A stretch of DNA of 64,000 bases from Litchfieldella anticariensis FP35 = DSM 16096 (GTDB taxonomy: Bacteria; Pseudomonadota; Gammaproteobacteria; Pseudomonadales; Halomonadaceae), in contig NZ_KE332394.1 of the NCBI RefSeq assembly GCF_000409775.1, positions 226,254 to 290,253 of the forward strand. Direction: 5' to 3'. The translations under genes were made by a program, and so were the position numbers. The notes under the pieces were generated by a model. The model made no database searches and was not told the DNA's origin. It saw nothing but the letters and a program-made list of their open reading frames with translations. Below are positions 17,495 through 26,819 of the stretch, piece by piece. Position 1 is the stretch's first letter. Each line of letters opens with the position of its first letter.

Positions 17495-17722
17495 ATGTCG
17501 GATTCTCCAAACAAGGCAAGCACGCCAAAGACCATGGGCGGCCTGATGTGGCTGGCCCTAGGGCTGTTCATTGCCTTCTTCCTCAATGTCGCCGTGCAAC
17601 GCTTTCGTCCAGGACTGCTGGATATCTCAGCAGCTCAGGAGGCGATGTTGCTGGTGGCCGCGACTGCCTGTTTTATCTCCGCCTGTCTCAGGCTCGAGTC
17701 GCGACAGTCCTCCACGCCATGA
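17495..17722 (+). CDS. Small membrane protein at the head of the TRAP operon
   Basis: 75 residues with two hydrophobic segments (about residues 18-33 and 48-62). I do not recognise the family. It has a modest ribosome site (CTGGAG) eight bases before 17495; the frame also opens at 17438. It lies between the LacI operator and the TRAP binding-protein gene, in the same direction with 46 bases between, so it is co-expressed with the transporter. It could be an accessory subunit of the TRAP carrier or unrelated to transport; the sequence does not decide. Confidence 0.6.
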   Translation: MSDSPNKASTPKTMGGLMWLALGLFIAFFLNVAVQRFRPGLLDISAAQEAMLLVAATACFISACLRLESRQSSTP

Positions 17723-17768
17723 CTTCCGATCTGGCTGAGGTTCAACAATAATCAAGAGGAGTATGCTG

Positions 17769-18953
17769 ATGTCACTTTTCAAGATCCCTTTCACTCGTGA
17801 ATCTGATGCTATCGGGGAGCCCAGCCGACCGGAGCGTCGCCGGTTCATGGGGGCTGTGACACGATATGGCTTTACCGCTGCAGTGATTGGCGCCGTGGGA
17901 GGTAGCCTATTCTCGGAACGCGCCATGGCAGCGACTTCCCAGGAGGAAAGCGAACGCGAGGCTGCCGCCGAGACCACCCTGGTCATGGCCACCGGCTACA
18001 CGGCGGGGGCATCGCGTGCCTATCCGATCATGCAGCTCAACTTCAAGGAAAACCTGCAGAACTTCACTGGTGGACGACTCTATGTGAAGCTGGCACCGGG
18101 TGGGCAGTTGGGGGCCGGGGGTGCCCTTATCACCAAGGTGCAGAATGGCACCATCGCCATGGCTCAGCACTCCATCTCCAACCTCTCGGCCTTTGCGCCT
18201 GAGGTCGATCTCATCAACATCCCTTACTGGTGTGGTGAGAACCAGCGCCTGGTCAACCTGGTCACCTCTCAAGCCTGGCGTGATGTCGTCCATCACAAGG
18301 TAGAGGAGCGTGGTTTCAAGGTCCTTACCTATATCTGCATCGATCCGCGGACGGTGGCAGTGCGTAACGGTCTCCTCGATGGCCCCGTACGCACTCCCGA
18401 TGACATCGCCGGTATCAAGTTCCGGGTGCCGTCCTCACAGATCCTCCAGAAGGTGTATCGCCTGGCCGGTGCCAACCCCACGCCAGTAGCCTGGGGCGAG
18501 ACCTCCTCGGCCATGAAGCAGGGCGTTGCCGATGCCCTCGACCCCAGCGTTCAGGCGTTACTGGTGTTTGGCTTCACCGACGTGCTGTCGAGCATCTCCA
18601 CCATCCAGTCGGTACCCGACGCGCAGGTGTACACCTGCAACAAGGAATGGTTCGATGCCCAGCCCGCTGAGATTCAGGAAGGCATCCTCCAGGCCGCCGA
18701 CGTCACCTTCCGGGAGAACCTGGCCAAGGTGCCAGCGGCACGCGCCTACGCTTACTACGAGATGCGTCAGGCTGGTGTTACGGTGTATTCGCCCACCGAG
18801 GACGAGGTTGCCCAGTGGAAGGAACGCTGCGGTCACCAACTGCCGGCCTGGGATGACACCAAGCGCGAACTGGCGGGATCCTTGGAGGCGTTTGACAAGC
18901 TGCTGGCGGCTACGGAGGTGTCGAATGGCTACTTCGTCGACAGCAATGCCTAA
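17769..18953 (+). CDS. TRAP transporter binding protein with Tat signal (DctP family)
   Basis: 394 residues. The N-terminus carries a twin-arginine signal (RRRFMGAVTRYGF followed by a hydrophobic stretch ending AMA), so it should be exported folded by the Tat route, unlike most DctP proteins. The mature part has the DctP signatures, including GIKFRVPSSQ with the conserved ligand-binding Arg and WGETSSAMKQGVADALD. Start 17769 is preferred over 17763 because AGGAG is then seven bases away. It is followed by overlapping dctQ and dctM. Operon and operator link it to hpsN; TRAP carriers (hpsKLM) have been tied to DHPS uptake in marine bacteria, so DHPS is the likely ligand. Confidence 0.86.
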   Translation: MSLFKIPFTRESDAIGEPSRPERRRFMGAVTRYGFTAAVIGAVGGSLFSERAMAATSQEESEREAAAETTLVMATGYTAGASRAYPIMQLNFKENLQNFTGGRLYVKLAPGGQLGAGGALITKVQNGTIAMAQHSISNLSAFAPEVDLINIPYWCGENQRLVNLVTSQAWRDVVHHKVEERGFKVLTYICIDPRTVAVRNGLLDGPVRTPDDIAGIKFRVPSSQILQKVYRLAGANPTPVAWGETSSAMKQGVADALDPSVQALLVFGFTDVLSSISTIQSVPDAQVYTCNKEWFDAQPAEIQEGILQAADVTFRENLAKVPAARAYAYYEMRQAGVTVYSPTEDEVAQWKERCGHQLPAWDDTKRELAGSLEAFDKLLAATEVSNGYFVDSNA

Positions 18954-19488
18954 AAAGAACTCCTGGCGAGCCTTCCGTCTGCGCTGCGACAGTATCGACC
19001 GCAAGAGTGAGCGTTGGCTGCTGTTGACCTTCTATGCGTTGATCATCCTGACGGTCGCCATCGAGGTCATCCGCCGCTTCGTGCTGAACTACTCCTCGGT
19101 GTGGGGCGAGGAACTGGCCCGTTACTCCTTCATCTATCTCGCCTGGATCGCCGCCGCGGCGGCAGTCCGCGATCGCGCCCACATTCGCATCGATGTCTTG
19201 GTCAATCTAGGGGGGCCCGGGATGCGGCGCCTGGCCTGGTGGATCTCGGACATCGCCACTCTGGTGCTGGCCATTTGGGCGCTGTGGCTGTCAATGTCGC
19301 CAGTGCTCACATCGTTGCACTTTGGTTCGGTGACCCCAGGCCTGCGTCTGTCCCAGGCACTGTTCCTGGCGGCGATTCCCATCGGCTTCCTGCTGATCGC
19401 CTCTCGGGTATTGCAGTCGATGCTGGCGGATATCCGCCGCATGCGACGTGGAGAGCCACCGTTCGACGGACACAAGTTGTTCGACTGA
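18925..19488 (+). CDS. TRAP transporter small membrane subunit (DctQ family)
   Basis: 187 residues with four membrane segments and the usual central sequence VWGEELARYSFIYLAWIAAA. The start at 18925 has GGAGGT five bases upstream and lies 29 bases inside the end of the binding-protein gene, so translation is coupled. The frame is open far upstream, but that part is the shadow of the preceding gene. It works with the following DctM subunit. Confidence 0.83.
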   Translation: MATSSTAMPKKNSWRAFRLRCDSIDRKSERWLLLTFYALIILTVAIEVIRRFVLNYSSVWGEELARYSFIYLAWIAAAAAVRDRAHIRIDVLVNLGGPGMRRLAWWISDIATLVLAIWALWLSMSPVLTSLHFGSVTPGLRLSQALFLAAIPIGFLLIASRVLQSMLADIRRMRRGEPPFDGHKLFD

Positions 19489-19499
19489 GGAGGTCTGTC

Positions 19500-20810
19500 A
19501 TGGAATTCCTGGCTATACAGCAGGCCGCCGCGGATCTGGGCTGGACCTTTTACGTGCCTTTGGCAGTTCTGGTGGGCCTGATCGTGCTGGGTGTGCCGAT
19601 CTGGGTGGCCATCGGCCTGGGCGCTCTGGGCATGCTGACCCTAACCGAGACGCTGCCACTCTCGGTGTTCGGAGAGTCGTTGTTCGAGGGGATCAACGCC
19701 TTTGCCTTGATCGCTGTACCGCTGTTCATCCTCACTGGCGATGCCTTGGTGCGATCCGGGTTGTCGGACAAGCTCCTCGACGTGGCCGAGGCCTCTGTAG
19801 GCGGTTTGCGCACCGGACTCGGTAACTCAACCACCCTAGGCTGCGGTTTCTTCGCTTGCATCTCTGGTTCCGATGCCGCGGGTGCGGCGGCGGTAGGGCG
19901 GATGACCATCCACCGCCTGGTGGAACGGGGCTATCCCTTGCCGGCGGCCTGTGCGCTGGTAGCTTCAGGAGCCTGTACCGGTATCCTGATTCCGCCATCG
20001 ATTGCCTATATCGTGATCGGTCTGGTGCTTGGCATGTCGGCTTCGACCCTATTCCTCGCCGCTGCCATTCCCGGCGTGCTGGTGATGCTGTCGGTCATGG
20101 TCACCAACATGGTGCTCAACCGGATCCATGGCTTTGAGGGTGACCGTGCCCGTTTTTCCTGGCGACGTTGGGGCGCCACGGTCTGGGATGCCCGGTGGGC
20201 GCTGTTCGTGCCGGTGGTAATCCTCGGTGGCATCTACTCGGGCATCTTCACGCCGACCGAAGCGGCTTCCGTCGCGGTGGTGGTGGTAGTGATCATTGGC
20301 TTCCATCAAGGACGTCTGACGCTCGGCGACATCCCACGAATGCTGGAGTCATCGGCCAGGGTCTGTGGTGTGATCGTGCCGATCATAGCAGTATCGCTAC
20401 CCCTGGCGCAGACCCTGGCCAGTCTGGATATTCCCCAGACCCTGGTCAGCGGTATCGGTAGCCTGACCGATTCGCCAACAGTGATCATCCTGTTGATGAT
20501 CGGCATCCTGGTCCTGGCAGGCTGCGTGATGGAAACCACTCCCAATATCGTGATTCTGTCGCCGCTGCTGCTGCCCCTGGCTCAACAGGTGGGGATGAAC
20601 GAGTTCCACTTCGCGATCCTGATGGTGACCACTCTGGGACTGGGCTTTATTACGCCACCACTGGGTCTCAACCTCTTCGTGGTCTCGGGACTAACGCGTT
20701 GTTCGGTGCTGGCCATTGCTCGCTATGCCTTCCCGTTCGTGCTGGGCATGCTGCTAGTGGTTCTGCTGATTGCATTCGTCCCCTGGCTGTCGACTTGGGG
20801 ATTAAGTTAA
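19500..20810 (+). CDS. TRAP transporter large membrane subunit (DctM family)
   Basis: 436 residues, about 12 membrane segments, full length. Typical DctM sequences include FFACISGSDAAGAAAVGRM near residue 118, ASGACTGILIPPSIAYIVIG near residue 156 and FTPTEAASVAVV near residue 251. It is the sodium-driven channel of the carrier. It starts 11 bases after dctQ with GAGGAGGT upstream. An untranslated region with a LacI operator separates it from hpsN. Confidence 0.9.
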   Translation: MEFLAIQQAAADLGWTFYVPLAVLVGLIVLGVPIWVAIGLGALGMLTLTETLPLSVFGESLFEGINAFALIAVPLFILTGDALVRSGLSDKLLDVAEASVGGLRTGLGNSTTLGCGFFACISGSDAAGAAAVGRMTIHRLVERGYPLPAACALVASGACTGILIPPSIAYIVIGLVLGMSASTLFLAAAIPGVLVMLSVMVTNMVLNRIHGFEGDRARFSWRRWGATVWDARWALFVPVVILGGIYSGIFTPTEAASVAVVVVVIIGFHQGRLTLGDIPRMLESSARVCGVIVPIIAVSLPLAQTLASLDIPQTLVSGIGSLTDSPTVIILLMIGILVLAGCVMETTPNIVILSPLLLPLAQQVGMNEFHFAILMVTTLGLGFITPPLGLNLFVVSGLTRCSVLAIARYAFPFVLGMLLVVLLIAFVPWLSTWGLS

Positions 20811-20852
20811 GGCTAGAAGGACTACCCAATGGAGGAAGATTTTCCAAAAAAA

Positions 20853-20868
20853 TTGTAAGCGCTTACAA
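20853..20868. promoter_or_regulatory. LacI-type operator upstream of hpsN
   Basis: TTGTAAGCGCTTACAA, identical to the site at 17357-17372. It lies 42 bases after the dctM stop and about 170 bases before the hpsN start, so hpsN has its own regulated promoter. Confidence 0.8.
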
Positions 20869-20874
20869 AATTAG

Positions 20875-22350
<1,476 letters not shown>

Positions 22351-22351
22351 G

Positions 22352-23113
22352 ATGCAGCCTTCCTTCGATCTCGATGGTCAGGTAGCCCTGGTCACCGGGG
22401 GGAGTAGCGGTCTGGGGCGTGCTATGGCACAGGCCCTGGCCAGCGCTGGTGCCCGGGTGGTCGTTGTCGCTCGACGGCGAGGGGCCCTGGAGGAGAGCGT
22501 GGCACAGATCGAGGCACAGGGCGGCCGGGCGGCTGCTCTCGTCGCTGATCTCGCCGAACCCAAGGCAGTAGACGACATTGCCAGCCAGGCGGCAAAGCCC
22601 TTCGGGTCACTCACCATCCTGGTCAACGCCGCAGGCGTCAACCTCCGTCAGCCCATTGAGGAGGTTGACCAGACCTCATGGCAACTGACTCTGCAGTTGC
22701 ATCTGGGAACCCCTTTCTTTCTCTCTCGCGCCCTGGTGCCTGGCATGAGATCCAAGGGTTACGGTCGAATCATCAACCTGGCCTCGTTGCAGTCGCAGCG
22801 AGCCTTCCCGGACAGTGCGCCATATGGCGCTGGCAAGGGAGGCATCGTGCAGCTTACCCGAGCTATGGCCGAGGCCTGGTCTCGTCATGGAATCAATGTT
22901 AACGCCATCGCCCCGGGATTCTTCCCCACCGAACTGACGGCACCAGTTTTCGAGGATCCGACTTCGTCTGATCAACTGGCGAGACGTACCGCCATCGGGC
23001 GTAACGGCACCATGGCGGATATCGCCGGACCCACCGTCTTTCTGGCATCTTCGGCGGCTGGCTATGTCACCGGACAGACCCTTTATGTCGACGGCGGCTT
23101 TACCGCCAAGTGA
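22352..23113 (+). CDS. Short-chain dehydrogenase, probable DHPS 2-dehydrogenase
   Basis: 253-residue classical SDR. The cofactor loop TGGSSGLG lies at residue ~15, NAAG at ~90, and the active-site Ser and YGAGK Tyr-Lys around residues 145-162. In Cupriavidus pinatubonensis two dehydrogenases, HpsO and HpsP, interconvert DHPS enantiomers through sulfohydroxyacetone; this gene and the next one are the natural counterparts. Which of the two is HpsO and which HpsP I cannot assign from memory. GGAGGTG within the end of hpsN is its ribosome site, so translation is coupled. Confidence 0.78.
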   Translation: MQPSFDLDGQVALVTGGSSGLGRAMAQALASAGARVVVVARRRGALEESVAQIEAQGGRAAALVADLAEPKAVDDIASQAAKPFGSLTILVNAAGVNLRQPIEEVDQTSWQLTLQLHLGTPFFLSRALVPGMRSKGYGRIINLASLQSQRAFPDSAPYGAGKGGIVQLTRAMAEAWSRHGINVNAIAPGFFPTELTAPVFEDPTSSDQLARRTAIGRNGTMADIAGPTVFLASSAAGYVTGQTLYVDGGFTAK

Positions 23114-23136
23114 ATCACGACTCAGGAGATCGAATC

Positions 23137-24126
23137 ATGCAGGCACTCTATTATGTCGGGCCTGAACGGCTCGAAATGCGCGATACCGAGGAGCCGCCAC
23201 TGGCTGAGGGTGAGTCGCGGGTTCGCATTCAGGCTACCGGGATTTGTGGCTCGGATCTTCACGCTTACCACGGACATGATCCACGCCGTCAGCCCCCCTT
23301 GATTCTTGGTCACGAGGCTGCCGGCGAGGTGGTGGAAGGGGCGCTCGCGGGAAAACGGGTGACGATGAATCCTCTGATTGTCTGTGGTCGCTGCGACTAC
23401 TGTTTGGGAGGGCGGCAGAACTTGTGCAGTCACCGCACCATGATCGGGATGACTCGGCCAGGGTCCTTTGCCGACTTCCTGACCATTCCCGATCACTGCT
23501 TGATCGAATTACCGGATACGCTGTCATCGGTAACCGCAGCATTGACCGAACCGGCGGCAACCGCCTTGCATGGGATTCAGCGACTCGAACGAACGTTGCC
23601 CCGTCCCTTGGCTGAAGCTGCGGTGCTGGTGATTGGTGCCGGGGCAGTTGGGCTCTTGGTGGGACTCATGCTGCATCAACGAGGGGTTCGTAAACTGCGG
23701 CTGGCAGATACGAATCCATTGCGGCGTCAAACGGCACTGGAGTTGGGGCTGGATGTCTTCGATCCCGGTAAGGAAAAGCCCGGCGATGATACTTTCGAAG
23801 CCGTGTTCGACTGTGTTGGAGCTGCCGTAACGCGAGACATGGCAATATCAGCCATTCGTCCTGGCGGCGCCATCATGCACCTGGGACTTCAGGATAACAA
23901 CGGTGGGCTTGATGTCCGTGCCATCACCTTGAAAGAAATCACCTTCCTCGGTGGCTATACCTATACCGCGACAGATCTCCTGGCCACGGTTGACCTATTG
24001 GACTCAGGGGCGCTCGGGGATCTGTCCTGGGTGGAAACCCGCAGCCTGGATGAGGGGGCCCAGGCCTTTGCTGATCTTGTGGCTGGCCGCACGGCTGCCG
24101 CTAAGGTGATATTGCTACCATCCTGA
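23137..24126 (+). CDS. Zinc-dependent dehydrogenase, probable second DHPS 2-dehydrogenase
   Basis: 329-residue medium-chain alcohol dehydrogenase. Catalytic zinc ligands are in GICGSDLHAYHG and GHEAAGEV; the structural zinc cysteines are CGRCDYC plus a following C; the Rossmann loop is VIGAGAVGLL near residue 165. As the last gene of the hps operon it should act with the SDR before it to racemise DHPS via the 2-keto form. The start at 23137 has AGGAG eight bases upstream; a GTG at 23110 is possible. A threonine- or sorbitol-dehydrogenase-like activity is the general alternative. Confidence 0.78.
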   Translation: MQALYYVGPERLEMRDTEEPPLAEGESRVRIQATGICGSDLHAYHGHDPRRQPPLILGHEAAGEVVEGALAGKRVTMNPLIVCGRCDYCLGGRQNLCSHRTMIGMTRPGSFADFLTIPDHCLIELPDTLSSVTAALTEPAATALHGIQRLERTLPRPLAEAAVLVIGAGAVGLLVGLMLHQRGVRKLRLADTNPLRRQTALELGLDVFDPGKEKPGDDTFEAVFDCVGAAVTRDMAISAIRPGGAIMHLGLQDNNGGLDVRAITLKEITFLGGYTYTATDLLATVDLLDSGALGDLSWVETRSLDEGAQAFADLVAGRTAAAKVILLPS

Positions 24127-24178
24127 TCACCTCCTGATGGTTGACTGAGATAGAGGAGATCTAGTGGTGCTGTCAAAC

Positions 24179-24211
24179 CTGGAGCTTGGCGTCTTTCCGG
24201 GCAAGCTCCAG
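24179..24211 (+). terminator. Hairpin after the hps operon
   Basis: CTGGAGCTTG (24179-24188) and CAAGCTCCAG (24202-24211) form a perfect ten-base stem about 50 bases after the last hps gene. No clear T-run follows, so it may end or stabilise the transcript. Confidence 0.45.
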
Positions 24212-24261
24212 CAAGGTCATTGAACAATCTTGACAAGCCACAAAGGCAAGCGTTGCTGCCC

Positions 24262-24366
24262 TCAGGGAGGAAACCGCGACCCTGGTCCGTTTCCACAAGT
24301 CCATGGTGTGTGAGGTACTCGATGAAGAGGGCCATCCCATCTTGGACGAAGAGAGCGAAGATCCCC
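24262..24366 (+). pseudogene. Decayed ardC fragment
   Basis: About 100 bases align without gaps to the ardC gene (bases ~5787-5890): ETATLVRFHKSMVCEVLDEE, then GHPILDEE, against ETSTLVCFYKPMVREVLDDD, then GRPVLDAE. Many differences are silent, so it derives from a related but distinct ardC, not from a recent copy. No start or remaining domain is present. It marks a former mobile-element border between the sulfonate module and the creatinine module. Confidence 0.75.
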
Positions 24367-24516
24367 ATAGCCACTAGTATTGTCCTTGTGAAGGTCGAGG
24401 GAAATATCGTAAAGTCATTTGGAATGACAGTCCTTTTTCCATTGATGGAAGAAGGGCTTTTTTCGTTGATTGGCCAGTGATCGGGTAAGGCATTGATCTG
24501 GCACAAGGAGAGTCTC

Positions 24517-24930
24517 ATGCAAACACGCCCTGACATTATCATCAATCGATTGGATGCCGAACGGCTGCAGCACTTGATTGACAATGCCGAGGAAAAGGAC
24601 ATGTCAGTCGCGACAGCCTTGGAAGCTGAGTTACTGCGTGGGGAGATCATCGAACCAGAGGAAATGCCAATGGATGCGGTTAGCATGAATAGCCAAGTGC
24701 GTTTTACTGATCTGAGTCGCAATCGTCAGATTGTCCGCACTCTTGTCTATCCCCATGGCCTGTCATCCACACCGGACGCGATCTCGATATTGGCTCCTAT
24801 TGGTGCGGCCATGCTGGGTCTTCGGACAGGCGACACTATTGACTGGCAATTACCTGATGGCAGCGTATCTCAATTGCGCATTGATGAAATCCTTTGGCAA
24901 CCGGAGCGAGAAAAGCAGTATCACCGTTAG
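24517..24930 (+). CDS. rnk: Regulator of nucleoside diphosphate kinase
   Basis: 137 residues with the C-terminal GreA/GreB-like fold (SILAPIGAAMLGLRTGDTIDWQLPDGS) and the short N-terminal helical region of Rnk. Rnk binds RNA polymerase and affects nucleotide pools and stress responses. AAGGAG lies seven bases before the start. It stands alone between an ardC remnant and an unknown gene and is not obviously part of either catabolic module. Confidence 0.8.
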   Translation: MQTRPDIIINRLDAERLQHLIDNAEEKDMSVATALEAELLRGEIIEPEEMPMDAVSMNSQVRFTDLSRNRQIVRTLVYPHGLSSTPDAISILAPIGAAMLGLRTGDTIDWQLPDGSVSQLRIDEILWQPEREKQYHR

Positions 24931-25217
24931 GGATTCATCCTGTCGCCAGGAATAACGCACAACGATCCAGCGTAAGCCGTGATCTTCCCTCCACTGGCAA
25001 ACAGCACGCTCTTATCTTTCCGCCGAGCAGGTGAAACCTGACACTGTAGGAAGCATGAATGATTGCCTTGCTCGGCAAGTCCGAAAGTCTATATGAGTAA
25101 TATAACCTATTGAGATGCAAAGTCATTAGCTAGGCCAATGGCGGCATTTGGACTTGTTATTTGCTCTCTGATTGTTCTATGCCGATAGTCCTTACGACAA
25201 CATTTCGGTGAAGTCGA

Positions 25218-25529
25218 ATGAAAATTTGGAAACTGATTTTTAGAGTAAAAAAATCTGCGCCCAATGGAGTGATGCCGAGAGGATTGAAGAAAGAGGTAGC
25301 GTCCATTTTTAGGGTCAAACAATCCTATGCGGTGAATTTGTCGGGGGTCAGACTGATCGGTCTTGAAATAATGGTGTCGAATGAGGAGTTTTTTCATGTC
25401 ACCAGAATAATAAGGATTTTAGAAGAGCGATATAAGTTGTCGCTGTTTGAGTTTTCTGAAAAAGAGTCAGCGGATAGTAATGGTATTTCTATCAAGGTGG
25501 GCTCCAAGCCAATCTTGCAGGTGGCATAA
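25218..25529 (+). CDS. Hypothetical protein upstream of creatinase
   Basis: 103 residues, no membrane segment or signal peptide, not recognised. The N-terminus is basic and the middle reads ESYAVNL-like beta strands and an RIIRILEERYKLSLFEF helix. Base composition is clearly more AT-rich than the next gene, suggesting a separate origin. It ends 20 bases before creatinase, so it is probably co-transcribed with it. A small regulatory or ligand-binding role is possible but nothing shows it. Confidence 0.5.
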   Translation: MKIWKLIFRVKKSAPNGVMPRGLKKEVASIFRVKQSYAVNLSGVRLIGLEIMVSNEEFFHVTRIIRILEERYKLSLFEFSEKESADSNGISIKVGSKPILQVA

Positions 25530-25549
25530 CACAATCAAAGGAGAATAAC

Positions 25550-26758
25550 ATGGATATTCCATCTCTTATTAATATTCCCAACGGCGAGAAAGTCGTACCA
25601 ACTTTTTCTGATGATGAAATGCGGGGGCGACTTGACAAGTTGCGTAGCCACATGGCCGCAAGTGGTGTCGAGGCCGTGGTTCTGACCTCTTATCACAACA
25701 TCAACTACTTCAGTGACTTCGTGTACTGCAAGTTTGGACGCGATTATGGCCTGGTGGTAACCCAGGACAACTTCACCACTGTAACGGCCAACATCGATGG
25801 CGGGCAGCCGTATCGGCGTAATCGCCTAGGCGACAACATCGTCTACACCGACTGGCAGAAGGACAATTTCTTCAAGGCCGTCAAGCAGCTGTGCGAGGGC
25901 AAGAAGCGAGTCGGCGTCGAGTTCGACCACCTCACCCTTCAGAATCAGCAGAAGCTGCTCGATGCCCTTGGCGACGTCGAACTGATCGATATCGGCGTGC
26001 CGACCATGAAGATGCGCATGATCAAGTCAGCCGAGGAAATCGCCTTGATCCGCCAGGGGGCGCGTATCGCGGACGTGGGGGGTGTTGCGGTGCGTGATGC
26101 GATCGCTGTCGGCGTGCCGGAGTACGAGGTGGCACTGGCCGGACAGCGGGCCATGGTCCGTGAGATCGCCAAGACCTACCCCAACAGTGAGTTGATGGAT
26201 ACCTGGGTCTGGTTTCAGTCCGGCATCAACACCGACGGTGCCCATAACCCGGTGACCAGTCGGCGCATGCAGCCGGGAGACATTCTGAGTCTCAACACCT
26301 TCCCCATGATATCTGGCTACTACACGGCGCTGGAACGGACCCTGTTCTGTGAATATGCCTCGGATGAACATCTGCGATTGTGGGAAGTGAACTGCAAGGT
26401 ACACAAGCGGGGGCAGGAGCTGATCAAGCCGGGAACTCGTTGCTGTGACATCGCTCATGAACTCAACGAGATCTTCGCCGAACATGACTTGCTCAAGTAT
26501 CGGACGTTTGGTTATGGCCACTCCTTCGGCACTCTGAGTCATTACTATGGCCGAGAGGCCGGCCTGGAGCTGCGCGAAGATATCGAAACGGTGCTCGAGC
26601 CCAATATGGTGGTCTCCATGGAGCCGATGATCATGGTTCCCGAAGGTCAACCTGGCGCCGGCGGCTACCGCGAGCACGACATCCTGGTAGTCAATGAGCA
26701 CGGAGCAGAGAACATTACCGGGTTTCCGTATGGACCGGACCACAACATCATCAAGTAG
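25550..26758 (+). CDS. Creatinase (creatine amidinohydrolase)
   Basis: 402-residue M24 (pita-bread) fold enzyme that hydrolyses creatine to sarcosine and urea (EC 3.5.3.3). It follows the Pseudomonas creatinase very closely as I recall it: YHNINYFSDFVYCKFGR, NIDGGQPYRRN, FQSGINTDGAHNPVTSRR with the catalytic histidine, and FGYGHSFGTLSHYYGREAG. AAAGGAG lies six bases before the start. A good rho-independent terminator follows. With creatininase downstream it channels creatinine to sarcosine. Confidence 0.95.
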   Translation: MDIPSLINIPNGEKVVPTFSDDEMRGRLDKLRSHMAASGVEAVVLTSYHNINYFSDFVYCKFGRDYGLVVTQDNFTTVTANIDGGQPYRRNRLGDNIVYTDWQKDNFFKAVKQLCEGKKRVGVEFDHLTLQNQQKLLDALGDVELIDIGVPTMKMRMIKSAEEIALIRQGARIADVGGVAVRDAIAVGVPEYEVALAGQRAMVREIAKTYPNSELMDTWVWFQSGINTDGAHNPVTSRRMQPGDILSLNTFPMISGYYTALERTLFCEYASDEHLRLWEVNCKVHKRGQELIKPGTRCCDIAHELNEIFAEHDLLKYRTFGYGHSFGTLSHYYGREAGLELREDIETVLEPNMVVSMEPMIMVPEGQPGAGGYREHDILVVNEHGAENITGFPYGPDHNIIK

Positions 26759-26763
26759 CATCT

Positions 26764-26785
26764 AAGGGGGCCTAGCCCCCTTTTT
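26764..26785 (+). terminator. Rho-independent terminator after creatinase
   Basis: AAGGGGG-cctag-CCCCCTT followed by TTT. It separates creatinase from the carrier gene that begins 35 bases later. Confidence 0.85.
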
Positions 26786-26819
26786 GCGTACAAGAATAAA
26801 TACTATAGGAGTGTTTGGT

